Positions 23,506 through 33,430 of a stretch of DNA of 64,000 nt are shown here, piece after piece. Source of the stretch: Rhodopseudomonas sp. P2A-2r (GTDB taxonomy: Bacteria > Pseudomonadota > Alphaproteobacteria > Rhizobiales > Xanthobacteraceae); assembly GCF_026015985.1 (NCBI RefSeq), contig NZ_CP110389.1, positions 4,992,001-5,056,000 on the forward strand. Reading direction: 5' to 3'. The stretch's first letter is position 1, and each line of letters starts with the position of its first letter. Both the position numbers and the translations under genes were made by a program. The notes below the pieces were generated by a model. That model was not told where the DNA came from. It saw only the letters and a list, made by a program, of their open reading frames with translations, and made no database searches.

Positions 23506-24831
23506 TCACAGCATGCCGAGGGTTCGCGGCAGCCACAGCGACAGTTCGGGCACATAGGTCACGACACCGAGGAAGGCGATCATGGTGATCAGCCACGGCA
23601 GCACCGCGATGGTCAGTTCGGTGATGCCCATCTTGGCGATGCCGGAGGCCACGTAGAGATTGAGGCCGACCGGGGGATGGCACATGCCGACCTCCATGTT
23701 GACCACCATCAGGATACCCAGATGCACCGGATGGATGCCGAGCTTGACCGCCACCGGAAACAGGATCGGCGCCATGATCAGCACGATCGACGTCGCCTCC
23801 ATTACATTGCCGGCCACCAGCAGCAGCACGTTGACGATCAGCAGGAAGATCACCCAGTTGACGCCGATGCTGGTGATCCAGTTGGCGATCTGCTGCGGGA
23901 TATTCTCGTTGGCCATCAGGAACGAGAACAGCACCGCATTGGTGATGATGTAGAGAATCATCGCGCTCATGTTGGCGGAGGACAGCAGCACCTTGGGCAC
24001 GTCCTTCAGCGACATGTCCCTGTAGACGAACACCGCGATGACGAAGGCATAGACCGCGCTGACCGCAGCGGCCTCGGTCGGCGTAAACCAGCCGGCATAG
24101 ATGCCGCCCAGCACCACCAGGATCAGCAGCAGGCCCCAGATGCAGCGGCGGAACGCGACCCAGCGCTGCGCCCAGCTGGCGCGCGGCAGCCGCGGATAGT
24201 CGTTCTTCCAGGCGCGATAGAAGGTGGTGAAGCCGAGCAGCGTCGCCAGCATGATGCCGGGGATCACGCCGGCCATGAACAACTGCCCGACCGAGGCCGA
24301 CGACACCCGTGCGCCCGACGGGTCGAGCGCCACGCTGCCGCCGGTGGCCACCGAATACACCACCATGACGATGGACGGCGGGATCAGGATGCCCAATGCG
24401 CCCGAAGTGGTGATGACGCCGGCGCCGAACTGTTTTGGAAATCCCTGCCGCACCATGGCCGGCATCATGATCGAGCCGATGGCGATCACCGTGGCCGGCG
24501 ACGAGCCGGACACCGCGGCGAACAGCGCGCAGGCCATCACCGCGGCGAGGCCGAGGCCGCCATACCAGTGCCCAACCATCGAGGTGGCAAAATTGATCAT
24601 GCGGCGGGCGACGCCGCCATGGGTCAGGAAATTGCCGGCGAGGATGAAGAACGGGATCGCCATGATCTCGAAGTTCTCGATGCCGGTGAACAGCTTCAGC
24701 GCCACCGACTCGATCGGCACCGAAGTCATCAGGAAGATGAACGACAGCACGGTGAGGCCCAGCGCGATGGAGATCGGCATGCCGGTCAGCATCAGCGCGA
24801 CCAGCAGCGCGAAGATCATGGCGCTGCTCAT
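23506..24831 (-). CDS. dctM: TRAP transporter large permease (DctM)
   Basis: A 441-residue protein with about 12 membrane segments, the normal DctM length. Family motifs include the N-terminal GMPISIALGLTVLSF, MAIPFFILAGNFLTHGG, FAAVSGSSPATVIAIG and GALGILIPPSIVMVVY. It forms the ion-coupled channel of a TRAP carboxylate importer, using Na+ gradients in known members. Its start overlaps the DctQ stop by 4 bases (ATGA). The substrate is not evident. Confidence 0.93.
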   Translation of the reverse strand: MSSAMIFALLVALMLTGMPISIALGLTVLSFIFLMTSVPIESVALKLFTGIENFEIMAIPFFILAGNFLTHGGVARRMINFATSMVGHWYGGLGLAAVMACALFAAVSGSSPATVIAIGSIMMPAMVRQGFPKQFGAGVITTSGALGILIPPSIVMVVYSVATGGSVALDPSGARVSSASVGQLFMAGVIPGIMLATLLGFTTFYRAWKNDYPRLPRASWAQRWVAFRRCIWGLLLILVVLGGIYAGWFTPTEAAAVSAVYAFVIAVFVYRDMSLKDVPKVLLSSANMSAMILYIITNAVLFSFLMANENIPQQIANWITSIGVNWVIFLLIVNVLLLVAGNVMEATSIVLIMAPILFPVAVKLGIHPVHLGILMVVNMEVGMCHPPVGLNLYVASGIAKMGITELTIAVLPWLITMIAFLGVVTYVPELSLWLPRTLGML

Positions 24832-25403
24832 CGGACGGCTCCCGCGTTGCCGACAACGGGCGCTTCGACCTCGATGCCCTCCACGTAAGCGTGGTCATGG
24901 TGCGGCAGTTCGTTGTCGCGCCAGTAGTGCCAGGCGACCTGCAGGAAGCGGAAGCACATCAGGTAGGAGCCGAGGGGAATGCAGAGGTAGACGATCCAGC
25001 TCGGCAGCTCCATGTCGGGGGTGACCTGGTCGGTCTGCATCAGGCCGTAGACGAATTTGGCGCCCATCGAGCCGATCACCGCGGTGAAGAACGCGCCGCA
25101 GAACAGGCCGAACAGGATGGTGGCCTTGCGCCAGCGCGCGTCGAGCTGGTTGACCAGCACGTCGACGCCCACATGGATTCCGGTGCGCACGCCATAGGCC
25201 GCACCGAACTTGGCCATCCACACGAACATGTAGATGCACAGCTCCTGCGCCCAGGACAGGTTGATGGGAAACAGGAAGGGATAGAAGAACGGAATGCCGA
25301 CCAGATAGCGGTGCACCACCGCGATGAAGATGATCACCGTGGCGGCGCCGATCAGACAGGTGATCAGGGTTTCCTCAAGCCGGTCGAGGATGCGCAGAAA
25401 CAT
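24828..25403 (-). CDS. dctQ: TRAP transporter small permease (DctQ)
   Basis: A 191-residue membrane protein with four hydrophobic segments, including SWAQELCIYMFVWMAKFGAA and GIHVGVDVL, the typical DctQ signature. The C-terminal tail is soluble and His/Glu-rich. It pairs with DctM in the inner membrane. ATG 25403 with GGGGGA upstream is preferred over the TTG one codon earlier. Confidence 0.9.
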   Translation of the reverse strand: MFLRILDRLEETLITCLIGAATVIIFIAVVHRYLVGIPFFYPFLFPINLSWAQELCIYMFVWMAKFGAAYGVRTGIHVGVDVLVNQLDARWRKATILFGLFCGAFFTAVIGSMGAKFVYGLMQTDQVTPDMELPSWIVYLCIPLGSYLMCFRFLQVAWHYWRDNELPHHDHAYVEGIEVEAPVVGNAGAVR

Positions 25404-25479
25404 CAATTCCCCCAGTAGAAAAACGCAGAGCGATCACGAAGGATGGTCTTCCCGGACGCGCTGCAGCGTTCTTCACGCT

Positions 25480-25580
25480 GCTGCGCAGATCCGGGATCCG
25501 GGCTTCTTGGCAACAACCGGGACCCCGGATCTGCAGCGCACCACGCTGCAAGAGCAGCGCGCTGCGCAGCATCCGGGGAA
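25480..25580. repeat. Dispersed extragenic repeat between dctQ and dctP
   Basis: The stretch holds GCAGATCCGGGATCCGGG and, inverted, CCGGGACCCCGGATCTGC around a short centre, flanked by GC-rich CGCTGC blocks. A related block is at 53210-53405 in this window. It could also reduce readthrough from dctP to dctQM. Confidence 0.6.
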
Positions 25581-25586
25581 CGGCCC

Positions 25587-26588
25587 TCAGTTCGTGGTGC
25601 CGCGGGTTTCCTTGAGGAATTCCTCGATCAGCGGCTTGCCGACGCGGCCGGCGACGTCGTTGTAGACCGGCTCCACGGCCTTGCGCATGGCCGCGTCCTG
25701 CTCCGGCGTCAGCGTCACCAGTTCGGTCTTGCCGGACTTCTTCATCTCGGCCAGCGCGTCGTCGTTTTCCTTGGCCGACTGGCCGTTGCCATAGGCGGTG
25801 GCTTCCTTCATCGCCTTCTCGAGCTGGGCTCGGGTATCGGCGGGGATGCCGTCCCAGAACTTCTTGTTCACCACCACCACGTAGCCGATGTAGCCGTGAT
25901 TGGTCAGCATGGTGTACTTCTGCACCTCGTGCATCTTCTGGGTGTACATGTTGGAGGCCGTGTTTTCCTGGCCATCGACCACGCCGGTCTGCAGCGCCTG
26001 GTACACTTCCGAGAACGCCATCACCTGCGGGATCGCGCCGAGCGCGCGGAACTGGGCTTCCAGCACCTTGGACGACTGGATGCGGAACTTCATGCCGCGA
26101 TAGTCGGCCGGCGCCAGCAGCTTCTTGTTGGCGCTCATCTGCTTGAAGCCGTTGTCCCAATAGGCCAGGCCCGTCATGCCCTTGGCATCCAGCAGCTTGA
26201 GCAGCCGCGCGCCGAGCGGGCCGTCGGTGACCTTGCGCAGGGTGGCGAGGTCCGGAAGGATGTAGGGCAGATCGAACACCTCGAATTCCTTGATGCCGAT
26301 CGGGCCGAACTTGGAATTCGAGGGCGCCAGCATCTGCACGGCACCGAGCTGCAGCGCCTCGAGCTCTTCCTTGTCCTTGTAGAGCTGGGAGTTCGGATAG
26401 ACCTCGACCTTGACCTTGCCGTCGGTGTATTTCTCGGCGAGTTCCTTGAATTTTTCCGCCGCCAGGCCCTTCGGCGTGTTCGGCGCCACCACGTGGCTGA
26501 ACTTGATGACGATCGGCGCCTGCGCCGCAGCCGGTGCAATCAATGCGAGCGCCGCGACCGACGCCGCTGCCAGGATCAACTTGCGCAT
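25587..26588 (-). CDS. dctP: TRAP transporter solute-binding protein (DctP)
   Basis: A 333-residue periplasmic protein with a signal peptide (MRKLILAAASVAALALIAPA, cut near AAAQA). Family features are IVIKFSHVVAPNTPKGLAAE, VEVYPNSQLYKDKEELEAL, the Arg-containing KFRIQSSKVLEAQFRALGA that binds carboxylate, and TGVVDGQENTASNMYTQK. It probably delivers a C4-dicarboxylate-like or other organic acid to DctQM. It leads the operon and a 366-base non-coding gap lies upstream. Confidence 0.93.
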   Translation of the reverse strand: MRKLILAAASVAALALIAPAAAQAPIVIKFSHVVAPNTPKGLAAEKFKELAEKYTDGKVKVEVYPNSQLYKDKEELEALQLGAVQMLAPSNSKFGPIGIKEFEVFDLPYILPDLATLRKVTDGPLGARLLKLLDAKGMTGLAYWDNGFKQMSANKKLLAPADYRGMKFRIQSSKVLEAQFRALGAIPQVMAFSEVYQALQTGVVDGQENTASNMYTQKMHEVQKYTMLTNHGYIGYVVVVNKKFWDGIPADTRAQLEKAMKEATAYGNGQSAKENDDALAEMKKSGKTELVTLTPEQDAAMRKAVEPVYNDVAGRVGKPLIEEFLKETRGTTN

Positions 26589-26785
26589 GTTTCTCTCCCA
26601 ATGACGTAGCGGGACTCATTGAACGGTCCCACGCTTGTATGCCAGTTGCAGCAATACAGAGAAGCGACCGCAAATGCCATTGCCCGTTCGCAGGGGTCCG
26701 CGCAAATTCTTGCTGCAACGCAAAACGCGGCGCCGGGGCGCCGCGTTTTCGATCTTCTCAAAAATTTCCCGAAATGTATGACTTC

Positions 26786-26935
26786 ACCTCTCCCCGCATG
26801 CGGGGAGAGGTCGGAGCCGAGCGTGAGCGAGGCTTCGGGTGAGGGGGAGCCGGAGAGGCTCTCGGACTCCCCTCACCCGACTCGAATGCACTTCGCGCCT
26901 TCGCGTTGACCTCTCCCCGCAAGCGGGGAGAGGTC
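26786..26935. repeat. Three-hairpin extragenic repeat after leuA
   Basis: A perfect 26-base palindrome of ACCTCTCCCCGCA (26786-26811) comes first. A GGTGAGGGGGAGCC...CTCCCCTCACC arm pair (about 26838-26881) follows, then GACCTCTCCCCGC-AA-GCGGGGAGAGGTC (26908-26935). The last hairpin is 20 bases past the leuA stop and may end its transcript. The rest of the gap 26589-26954 holds the dctP promoter region and no gene. Confidence 0.75.
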
Positions 26936-26954
26936 AAGCAAGAGTCGCCTCAGC

Positions 26955-28517
<1,563 letters not shown>

Positions 28518-28582
28518 GGAGAAAATCCTTTGGTCGGGGCGCCGCTGTCAGGGCGCTGAAGGGAGCTGGTTGATCTCACGGT

Positions 28583-28626
28583 CCCCTGAGTGCCCAGGCC
28601 AAAAAGGCCCAGACGGCGCTCAGGGG
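28583..28626 (-). promoter_or_regulatory. Candidate attenuator structure between leuA leader peptide and leuA
   Basis: CCCCTGAG at the leader stop pairs with CTCAGGGG (8 bases), enclosing an inner GGCC-TTTTT-GGCC hairpin. It overlaps the leader stop codon, so a ribosome stalled or released there would change the fold. The inner T-run might act in termination, but a classic terminator with a trailing T-run is not obvious. Confidence 0.5.
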
Positions 28627-28745
28627 CAGATAAGAAGAAGCAGCCCGCCGAGAAGGGTGGACAGCAGCGCAGCCGGAATCGCTTCGGCACCAGCGGCAAT
28701 CGCCACCGTCCCGTGAACTCCAACATTTTCGCTGCGAATCAGCAT
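28620..28745 (-). CDS. leuA leader peptide (leucine-rich)
   Basis: A 41-residue frame (MLIRSENVGVHGTVAIAAGA...) that ends LLSTLLGGLLLLICP and stops 102 bases before leuA. Eight of its last 15 residues are leucine, including four in a row. The position, the leucine run near the end and the following hairpins fit translation-coupled attenuation as known for branched-chain operons. A second frame across the same bases (ending inside leuA's start region) lacks such a pattern. Confidence 0.7.
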   Translation of the reverse strand: MLIRSENVGVHGTVAIAAGAEAIPAALLSTLLGGLLLLICP

Positions 28746-28875
28746 TGCCACACCTTCAGACCGCATCCTCGACCCAAACCATTGAGAGTTCGTTGCCGAT
28801 TGCGCGTCTGATGCCGTTGTAAACGCAAAATGTGGCAGGCCGCAACGGGTAAAGAAGGGCAGGAAGACTGACCTT

Positions 28876-29050
28876 TCTTCACCCTCCCCTGCAGGGGGAG
28901 GGTCGATCGGCAGGCGCGGAGCGCGTGCTGATCGGGGTGGGGTGGCGGCGCGGAGGTTCGGCAATGAGACCCACATCTGCAGTGTCACCCCACCCCGGTA
29001 TGCGTCATGCTGCGCATGCCGCACACCGACCCTCCCCTCCAGGAGAGGGT
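28876..29050. repeat. Extragenic hairpin repeat before the DapA-like gene
   Basis: ACCCTCCCCTGCAGGGGGAGGGT opens the block, a GGGGTGGGGTGG and CCACCCC-type arm pair follows (CACCCCACCCC), and GACCCTCCCCTCCAGGAGAGGGT closes it. The layout of three hairpins is the same as at 26786-26935 and 39390-39595. The gap 28766-29072 holds no other feature I can support apart from promoter space for the divergent genes. Confidence 0.65.
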
Positions 29051-29072
29051 AAGCCACATCGCGAGGACATCC

Positions 29073-29969
29073 ATGACCAGCTTCTTGAAAGGCCTGTCGG
29101 CCTTCCCGATCACCCCGGCCGATGCCAGCGGCAAGGTCGATCTTTCGGCACTCGCGCGGCTGCTGGCACCGCTGGTCGCGGCCAAGGTCGATTCCATCGG
29201 GCTGCTCGGCTCGACCGGCACCTACCCGTTCCTGTCCCGCGCCGAGCGCCGCCGCGCGACGGATGCGGCGCTGGAAGAAATCAACGGCACTATCCCGGTG
29301 CTGGTCGGCATCGGCGCGCTGCGCACCGACGAGGCCATTGCGCTGGCGCAGGACGCCAAGGCCGCTGGCGCCTCCGCCGGGCTGCTGGCGGCGGTGTCCT
29401 ACACGCCGCTCACCGAGACGGAAGTATATGAACATTTCTCCGCCGTCGCCGCCGCGAGCGGCCTGCCGATCGTGATCTACGACAATTTCGGCACCACGCA
29501 TTTCCGATTCACGCCGGAACTGATCGGCCGCATCGCGCGCATTCCCCACGTTGTGTCGGTGAAAGCCACGGCCCCGACGCCCGATCTCGTCGCCGATAAC
29601 CTGAAGCAATTGCGCGCTGCCGTGCCGTCAGGTTTCTCGGTCGGCTATGCCGGCGATTGGAACGCGACCGAAGCGCTGATCGCGGGCGGCGACGCCTGGT
29701 ACAGCGTCGCCGCGGGCCTGTTTCCCGGGCCGTGTCTGGCCATCGTGCGCGCCGCGCAGGCCGGCGATGCCGCCGAAGCCCGCCGGCTCAATGCCGCCAT
29801 GCAGCCGCTGTGGGAGCTGTTCAAGGAATTCTCCAGCCTGCGTGCAATGTATGCAGCAGCCGATATCATCGGCATCAGCGATGCACCGCCGCCGCGCCCG
29901 ATCCTGCCCTTGCCGGACACGGCGAAGCGCAAGATTGCGCAGACGCTCGAAGCTTTGGAACTGAGCTGA
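29073..29969 (+). CDS. DapA-family (dihydrodipicolinate synthase-like) aldolase/lyase
   Basis: A 298-residue class I aldolase-type barrel. Motifs are GLSAFPITPADASGKVD at the start, SIGLLGSTGTYPFLSRAER (the GxxGE box, here GSTGTY), PIVIYDNF with the conserved Tyr, and the Schiff-base Lys in VVSVKATAP. The usual Glu of GTTGE is replaced, so it is probably not the lysine-pathway DapA but a paralogue acting on another 2-oxo acid. The start ATG 29073 has GAGGA upstream. Confidence 0.85.
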   Translation: MTSFLKGLSAFPITPADASGKVDLSALARLLAPLVAAKVDSIGLLGSTGTYPFLSRAERRRATDAALEEINGTIPVLVGIGALRTDEAIALAQDAKAAGASAGLLAAVSYTPLTETEVYEHFSAVAAASGLPIVIYDNFGTTHFRFTPELIGRIARIPHVVSVKATAPTPDLVADNLKQLRAAVPSGFSVGYAGDWNATEALIAGGDAWYSVAAGLFPGPCLAIVRAAQAGDAAEARRLNAAMQPLWELFKEFSSLRAMYAAADIIGISDAPPPRPILPLPDTAKRKIAQTLEALELS

Positions 29970-29975
29970 ATCCGC

Positions 29976-30944
29976 TCAGGTCTTCAATTTCGTCGACGCC
30001 TTGTCCGCCAGCGCTTTCTTCATCTCGGAACGGGCGCTGGTGCCACGCTTGCTCTCGTTTTGCAGCGCCGCACGAACGACCTTGAATTCCTCCTGCGACG
30101 CCTTGTCGACCTTTGGAAAGTGCAGATCGAGCTTCTCCAACGCGGCGACGATGGCCGAACTGATCACCAGCCGGCTGAACCATTTGTGGTCCGCGGGCAC
30201 CACGATCCAGGGCGCCGCCGGGCTCGACGTATGGCGGATCATGTCCTGATAGGCCGCCTGGTACTTGTCCCACAGCGCGCGTTCGGCGACGTCGGCCATG
30301 GAGAACTTCCAGTTCTTCGACGGCTCGTCGAGACGATCGAGGAAGCGCTTGCGCTGCTCTTCTTTCGACACGTTGAGAAAGAACTTCAGCACCACGGTGC
30401 CGTTGCGGGCGAGGTAGCGCTCGAACGCCGAAATGTCCTCGAAGCGTTCGCGCCAGATGTTCTTTGTAACCAGCGACGGCGGGATCTTCTGCTTCGCCAG
30501 GATTTCGGGATGCACCCGGACCACCAGGCACTCCTCGTAATAGGAGCGGTTGAAGATGCCGATACGCCCGCGCTGCGGGAGGTCGATGGTGTGTCGCCAC
30601 ATGAAATCATGGTCGAGTTCGTTGCTCGACGGCTGCTTGAAGGAGGTCACCTCGCAGCCCTGCGGATTGATCCCTTCGAACACCGCCTCGATGGCGCTGT
30701 CCTTGCCGGCGGCATCCATGCCCTGGAAGATCAGCAGCAGCGACCAACGGTCCTGCGCGTAGAGTTTTTCCTGCAACTCGCGCATCCGGCCGCGGTTGGC
30801 CGCCAGCAATTTCTGCGCTTCGTCCTTGCTGAGATCCCCCTTCTCGCCAGGCTTATGCGCCTTGAGGTGAAACTCCTTCGCTCCGTCGATGCGGAATGGA
30901 TCGACATAGGCCTTCAACGAGGCTTTGGACGTCTTGTCGTTCAT
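29976..30944 (-). CDS. ppk2: Polyphosphate kinase 2 family protein
   Basis: A 322-residue one-domain PPK2. The Walker A is FQGMDAAGKDSAIEAVF (GMDAAGKD at residues 75-82). GCEVTSFKQPSSNELDHDFMW follows, then the lid/Walker B GRIGIFNRSYYEECLVVRVH and LKFFLNVSKEEQRKRFLDRL. It transfers phosphate between polyphosphate and nucleotides; the subclass (ADP, AMP or GDP) cannot be told from this. It converges with the DapA-like gene, 6 bases between stops. Confidence 0.93.
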   Translation of the reverse strand: MNDKTSKASLKAYVDPFRIDGAKEFHLKAHKPGEKGDLSKDEAQKLLAANRGRMRELQEKLYAQDRWSLLLIFQGMDAAGKDSAIEAVFEGINPQGCEVTSFKQPSSNELDHDFMWRHTIDLPQRGRIGIFNRSYYEECLVVRVHPEILAKQKIPPSLVTKNIWRERFEDISAFERYLARNGTVVLKFFLNVSKEEQRKRFLDRLDEPSKNWKFSMADVAERALWDKYQAAYQDMIRHTSSPAAPWIVVPADHKWFSRLVISSAIVAALEKLDLHFPKVDKASQEEFKVVRAALQNESKRGTSARSEMKKALADKASTKLKT

Positions 30945-31014
30945 GGTCGATGGAACTCCCGGCTGCTGGGTGCAACGCTACCGCGCGCGGCAGCGCCGCG
31001 CCAGATGGCCTGCG

Positions 31015-31719
31015 TCAGGCCGCCGCCCATTGGGCTGCGAGAAACGCGGTGACGAAGGCCGGCATGGTCGATCTGAAATCGTCGACGCCGCGTACCAGAT
31101 GGATGGCGCAGAGTTCGGGCATCTCCTGCCGCGCCAGTTCGGCCTGCAGCCGCGCCTGCAAGGCGTCGCCGGTCATGTCCACGTCGAGCAGGCGCATCAT
31201 CGCCACCGAAAACGGCGTCACGACGCAGTCCCAGTGGTCGCCCTGACGGTAGTCGGCCACGGTCAGGCCGATCTCCTCTTCAACTTCGCGGACCACGCTG
31301 CCGGCGATATCGACCACCTTGCCCTTGAGATCGCTGAGGTCCGGCGTGCCGGACGCAAAATAGATCCTGCCGGCATTGGAGGTATGCGCGCCCATTTCGC
31401 CGAGCACAAAGGCGCCGTCGCGGCTGCGCACCGCGCCCATGCCGAAACCGTTGAATACGTCGCGATCGGGAAAGCCCCAATCGCGCCAGGCGAGAAAGCT
31501 GGCGAAATCGGTTTCGAAACAATCGGCGCTGAAGCAGTCCGGAGTGAAGCGCGCGTTGCGCCCGAGCAACACGCGACCATTGAACATCTGCGGCTTCTCG
31601 GCCTGCTTCAGCGCAAAGTGCGTATCGATCTCGGCGCGCCGGTCATGGGCGAATGGCCAGGACCAGTCGCCGCGGGTCAGGTCGAGCGTCCCGACCCGGT
31701 GGATGACCGGCGCGGTCAT
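31015..31719 (-). CDS. Nudix hydrolase-like protein
   Basis: A 234-residue protein. The Nudix box is recognisable as GTPDLSDLKGKVVDIAGSVV followed at once by REVEEEIGL, giving the REUXEEXGU core. It hydrolyses a nucleoside diphosphate linked to some other group; the substrate is unknown. The N-terminal third (LDLTRGDWSWPFAHDRRAEI) is specific to a Rhizobiales-type subfamily. Its stop is 70 bases from the ppk2 start, and it lies 9 bases from the end of the binding-protein gene upstream. Confidence 0.85.
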   Translation of the reverse strand: MTAPVIHRVGTLDLTRGDWSWPFAHDRRAEIDTHFALKQAEKPQMFNGRVLLGRNARFTPDCFSADCFETDFASFLAWRDWGFPDRDVFNGFGMGAVRSRDGAFVLGEMGAHTSNAGRIYFASGTPDLSDLKGKVVDIAGSVVREVEEEIGLTVADYRQGDHWDCVVTPFSVAMMRLLDVDMTGDALQARLQAELARQEMPELCAIHLVRGVDDFRSTMPAFVTAFLAAQWAAA

Positions 31720-31728
31720 CGCAGGCGT

Positions 31729-32757
31729 CTACTTGGCATTGGTCCCCGACGTCTTGCCGGCCTGGTCGACATATTTGTTGGTCCAGGTCTTGCTCACATC
31801 GATGTTCGCCTTGGCGATCTCCGGCGAACTCTCGCTGAAAACGGCGAGCACGGCGGCCGCGCCCTTCGGATCCATCTTGCCATCCAGCGAATACATCGGA
31901 ATCGTGTTCTTCAACGCGGCAAGATACAGCGCCTTGTCCTTGCCGACGATGCCTTCGGGCATCTTGGCCATGATCTCTTCCGCCGAATGGCTATGGATCC
32001 AGGTCAGCGTATTGACGATAGCATTGGTCAGCGCCTGCACTTCCTTGTCGTGCCCGGCAACCCAGGCGGCGGTGCTATACAGCGCGCCGCCGGGATAGTC
32101 GCCGCCGAACACGTCCAGCGTATCCTTCTGCGTGCGCGTGTCGCTGAGGATCCGCAGGTCGGCGTGCGTCCCCTGCAGCACGGTGACCGCGGGATCGAGC
32201 ATCACCGCGGCATCGATCTGGCCCTGCTCCATGGCCGCCACCGCGGTGGCGCCGAGGCCGACGCCGATCACCGCCACGCCCGACGAGTCGACGCCGTTCT
32301 TCTTCATCAGATATTTGAGGAAGAAGTCGGTCGACGAGCCCGGCGCGCTGACGCCGATCTTCTTGCCGGCGAGATCCTGGATCGACTTGATCTCGGTCGT
32401 GTGCTTCGGCGACACCACCAGCACCAGGCCGGGATAGCGGTCATAGACCACGAAGGACTGCAGGTCCTGCTTCTTGGCGGCGAGATTGACGCAATGGTCG
32501 AAATAGCCGGACACCACGTCGGCGCTGCCGCCGAGCACCGCCTTCAATGCATCCGAGCCGCCCTTGAGATCGACCAATTCGACAGCGAGGCCCGCCTTCT
32601 CGAATTCGCCAAGCTGCTTGGCCAGCACGGTGGGCAGGTAGCACAGGCAGGCGCCGCCGCCGATGGCGATCGTCACCTTGGTCTGCGCCGCCGCGGAACC
32701 GCACATCAACGCAATCGCCAGCAGCGGCGCGGCCAGCCGGCCGAAAATGGTCTTCAT
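31729..32757 (-). CDS. ABC transporter substrate-binding protein (nitrate/sulfonate/NMT1 type)
   Basis: A 342-residue periplasmic protein with a signal peptide (MKTIFGRLAAPLLAIALMCG, cut near SAAA). Motifs are YLPTVLAKQLGEFEKAGLAV, DLKGGSDALKAVLGGSADVV and LAGKKIGVSAPGSSTDFFLK, characteristic of SsuA/TauA/NMT1-like proteins. The matching permease and ATPase are probably those at 35125-36738, about 2.4 kb away. The ATG 32757 has GGAGGA 6 bases upstream. Confidence 0.88.
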   Translation of the reverse strand: MKTIFGRLAAPLLAIALMCGSAAAQTKVTIAIGGGACLCYLPTVLAKQLGEFEKAGLAVELVDLKGGSDALKAVLGGSADVVSGYFDHCVNLAAKKQDLQSFVVYDRYPGLVLVVSPKHTTEIKSIQDLAGKKIGVSAPGSSTDFFLKYLMKKNGVDSSGVAVIGVGLGATAVAAMEQGQIDAAVMLDPAVTVLQGTHADLRILSDTRTQKDTLDVFGGDYPGGALYSTAAWVAGHDKEVQALTNAIVNTLTWIHSHSAEEIMAKMPEGIVGKDKALYLAALKNTIPMYSLDGKMDPKGAAAVLAVFSESSPEIAKANIDVSKTWTNKYVDQAGKTSGTNAK

Positions 32758-32896
32758 TGTATCCTCCAGAATTTTGTTGCGGACAGGATAGAGCAGTGCG
32801 CCGACCTTGGAAAGCGCACTGGCCAGCGAAGGTTCGGCGACATAGCATCCGCGCACTGCGCGCAACACGACGCAGGCATCAAAGAGGGGAAACACC

Positions 32897-33346
32897 ATGA
32901 AGCGAATCGTTGCCATCTTGTCCATCGGCGCGGCCTTTGCAGCCGGCGTTGCCGTCGATCAACTGGTGCTGCCGGCCTTTGCTGCCGAGAACATCACGGC
33001 GCAGGTCATCCACGTCCCCGAAATGACAGGCGATGCGCTTGGCCCCGCCTCGCCGACGGGCTTCCGCTCCAAGACGTTTATGGCTGCGGACGGCGCCACT
33101 ATCTCGATCCAGGACGGCAACGTGCCCAAGCACATGCATCCCAACACCAACGAGATCCAGTACATCCTCGAAGGCACCGGCACGATCTGGCTCGGCGACA
33201 AGGAAGTGACGGTCAAGGCCGGCGACCTGGTGATAATCCCCAAGGGCACCGCCCATGCCGGCACCAAGCCCGACGGCCGCCCCTTCAAGTCGATCGCCAT
33301 CAAGACGCCGCCGCAGGCGCCGGATGACACCAAGATGCTGAATTGA
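32897..33346 (+). CDS. Exported cupin-domain protein
   Basis: A 149-residue protein with an uncleaved or cleaved N-terminal hydrophobic segment (MKRIVAILSIGAAFAAGVAV) and one cupin domain: IQDGNVPKHMHPNTNEIQYI supplies two His and a Glu, and VKAGDLVIIPKGTAHAGTK the last His. These probably bind a metal. Function not evident; small exported cupins may bind sugars or act in detoxification. Confidence 0.87.
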   Translation: MKRIVAILSIGAAFAAGVAVDQLVLPAFAAENITAQVIHVPEMTGDALGPASPTGFRSKTFMAADGATISIQDGNVPKHMHPNTNEIQYILEGTGTIWLGDKEVTVKAGDLVIIPKGTAHAGTKPDGRPFKSIAIKTPPQAPDDTKMLN

Positions 33347-33349
33347 GCA

Positions 33350-33383
33350 ATTGCCCGGGAGGCCTTGCGGCGGCCCGGGCAAT
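33350..33383 (+). terminator. Intrinsic-type hairpin after the cupin gene
   Basis: ATTGCCCGGG pairs perfectly with CCCGGGCAAT (10 bases), 4 bases after the cupin stop. It may serve both the cupin gene and the convergent exporter gene. A T-run is lacking. Confidence 0.6.
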
Positions 33384-33387
33384 CCGC

Positions 33388-33429
33388 TTATGCGGTGTTC
33401 GGCGACGTATGGAAATAGAAGCGGATCAT
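33388..33429 (-). pseudogene. 13-codon stub resembling the N-terminus of a glutathione S-transferase
   Basis: The frame MIRFYFHTSPNTA then stops. The start closely recalls the first residues of Rhizobiales glutathione S-transferases (pattern M-I-x-F-Y-F-x-x-S-P-N). No thiol-transferase sequence follows. It lies 1 base after the corrected stop of the exporter gene, so it may be a chance frame. Confidence 0.25.
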
Positions 33430-33430
33430 G

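Noticed and set aside
23344-24888. A 514-codon plus-strand frame, very rich in His, Asp, Gln and Arg
   Set aside because: It is antisense to dctM, whose product has all the TRAP permease signatures. The His/Asp/Gln bias is what antisense reading of membrane-protein codons gives.
30925-33327. An 800-codon plus-strand frame
   Set aside because: It is antisense to the Nudix and binding-protein genes and overlaps the cupin gene in another frame. All three have clear domains.
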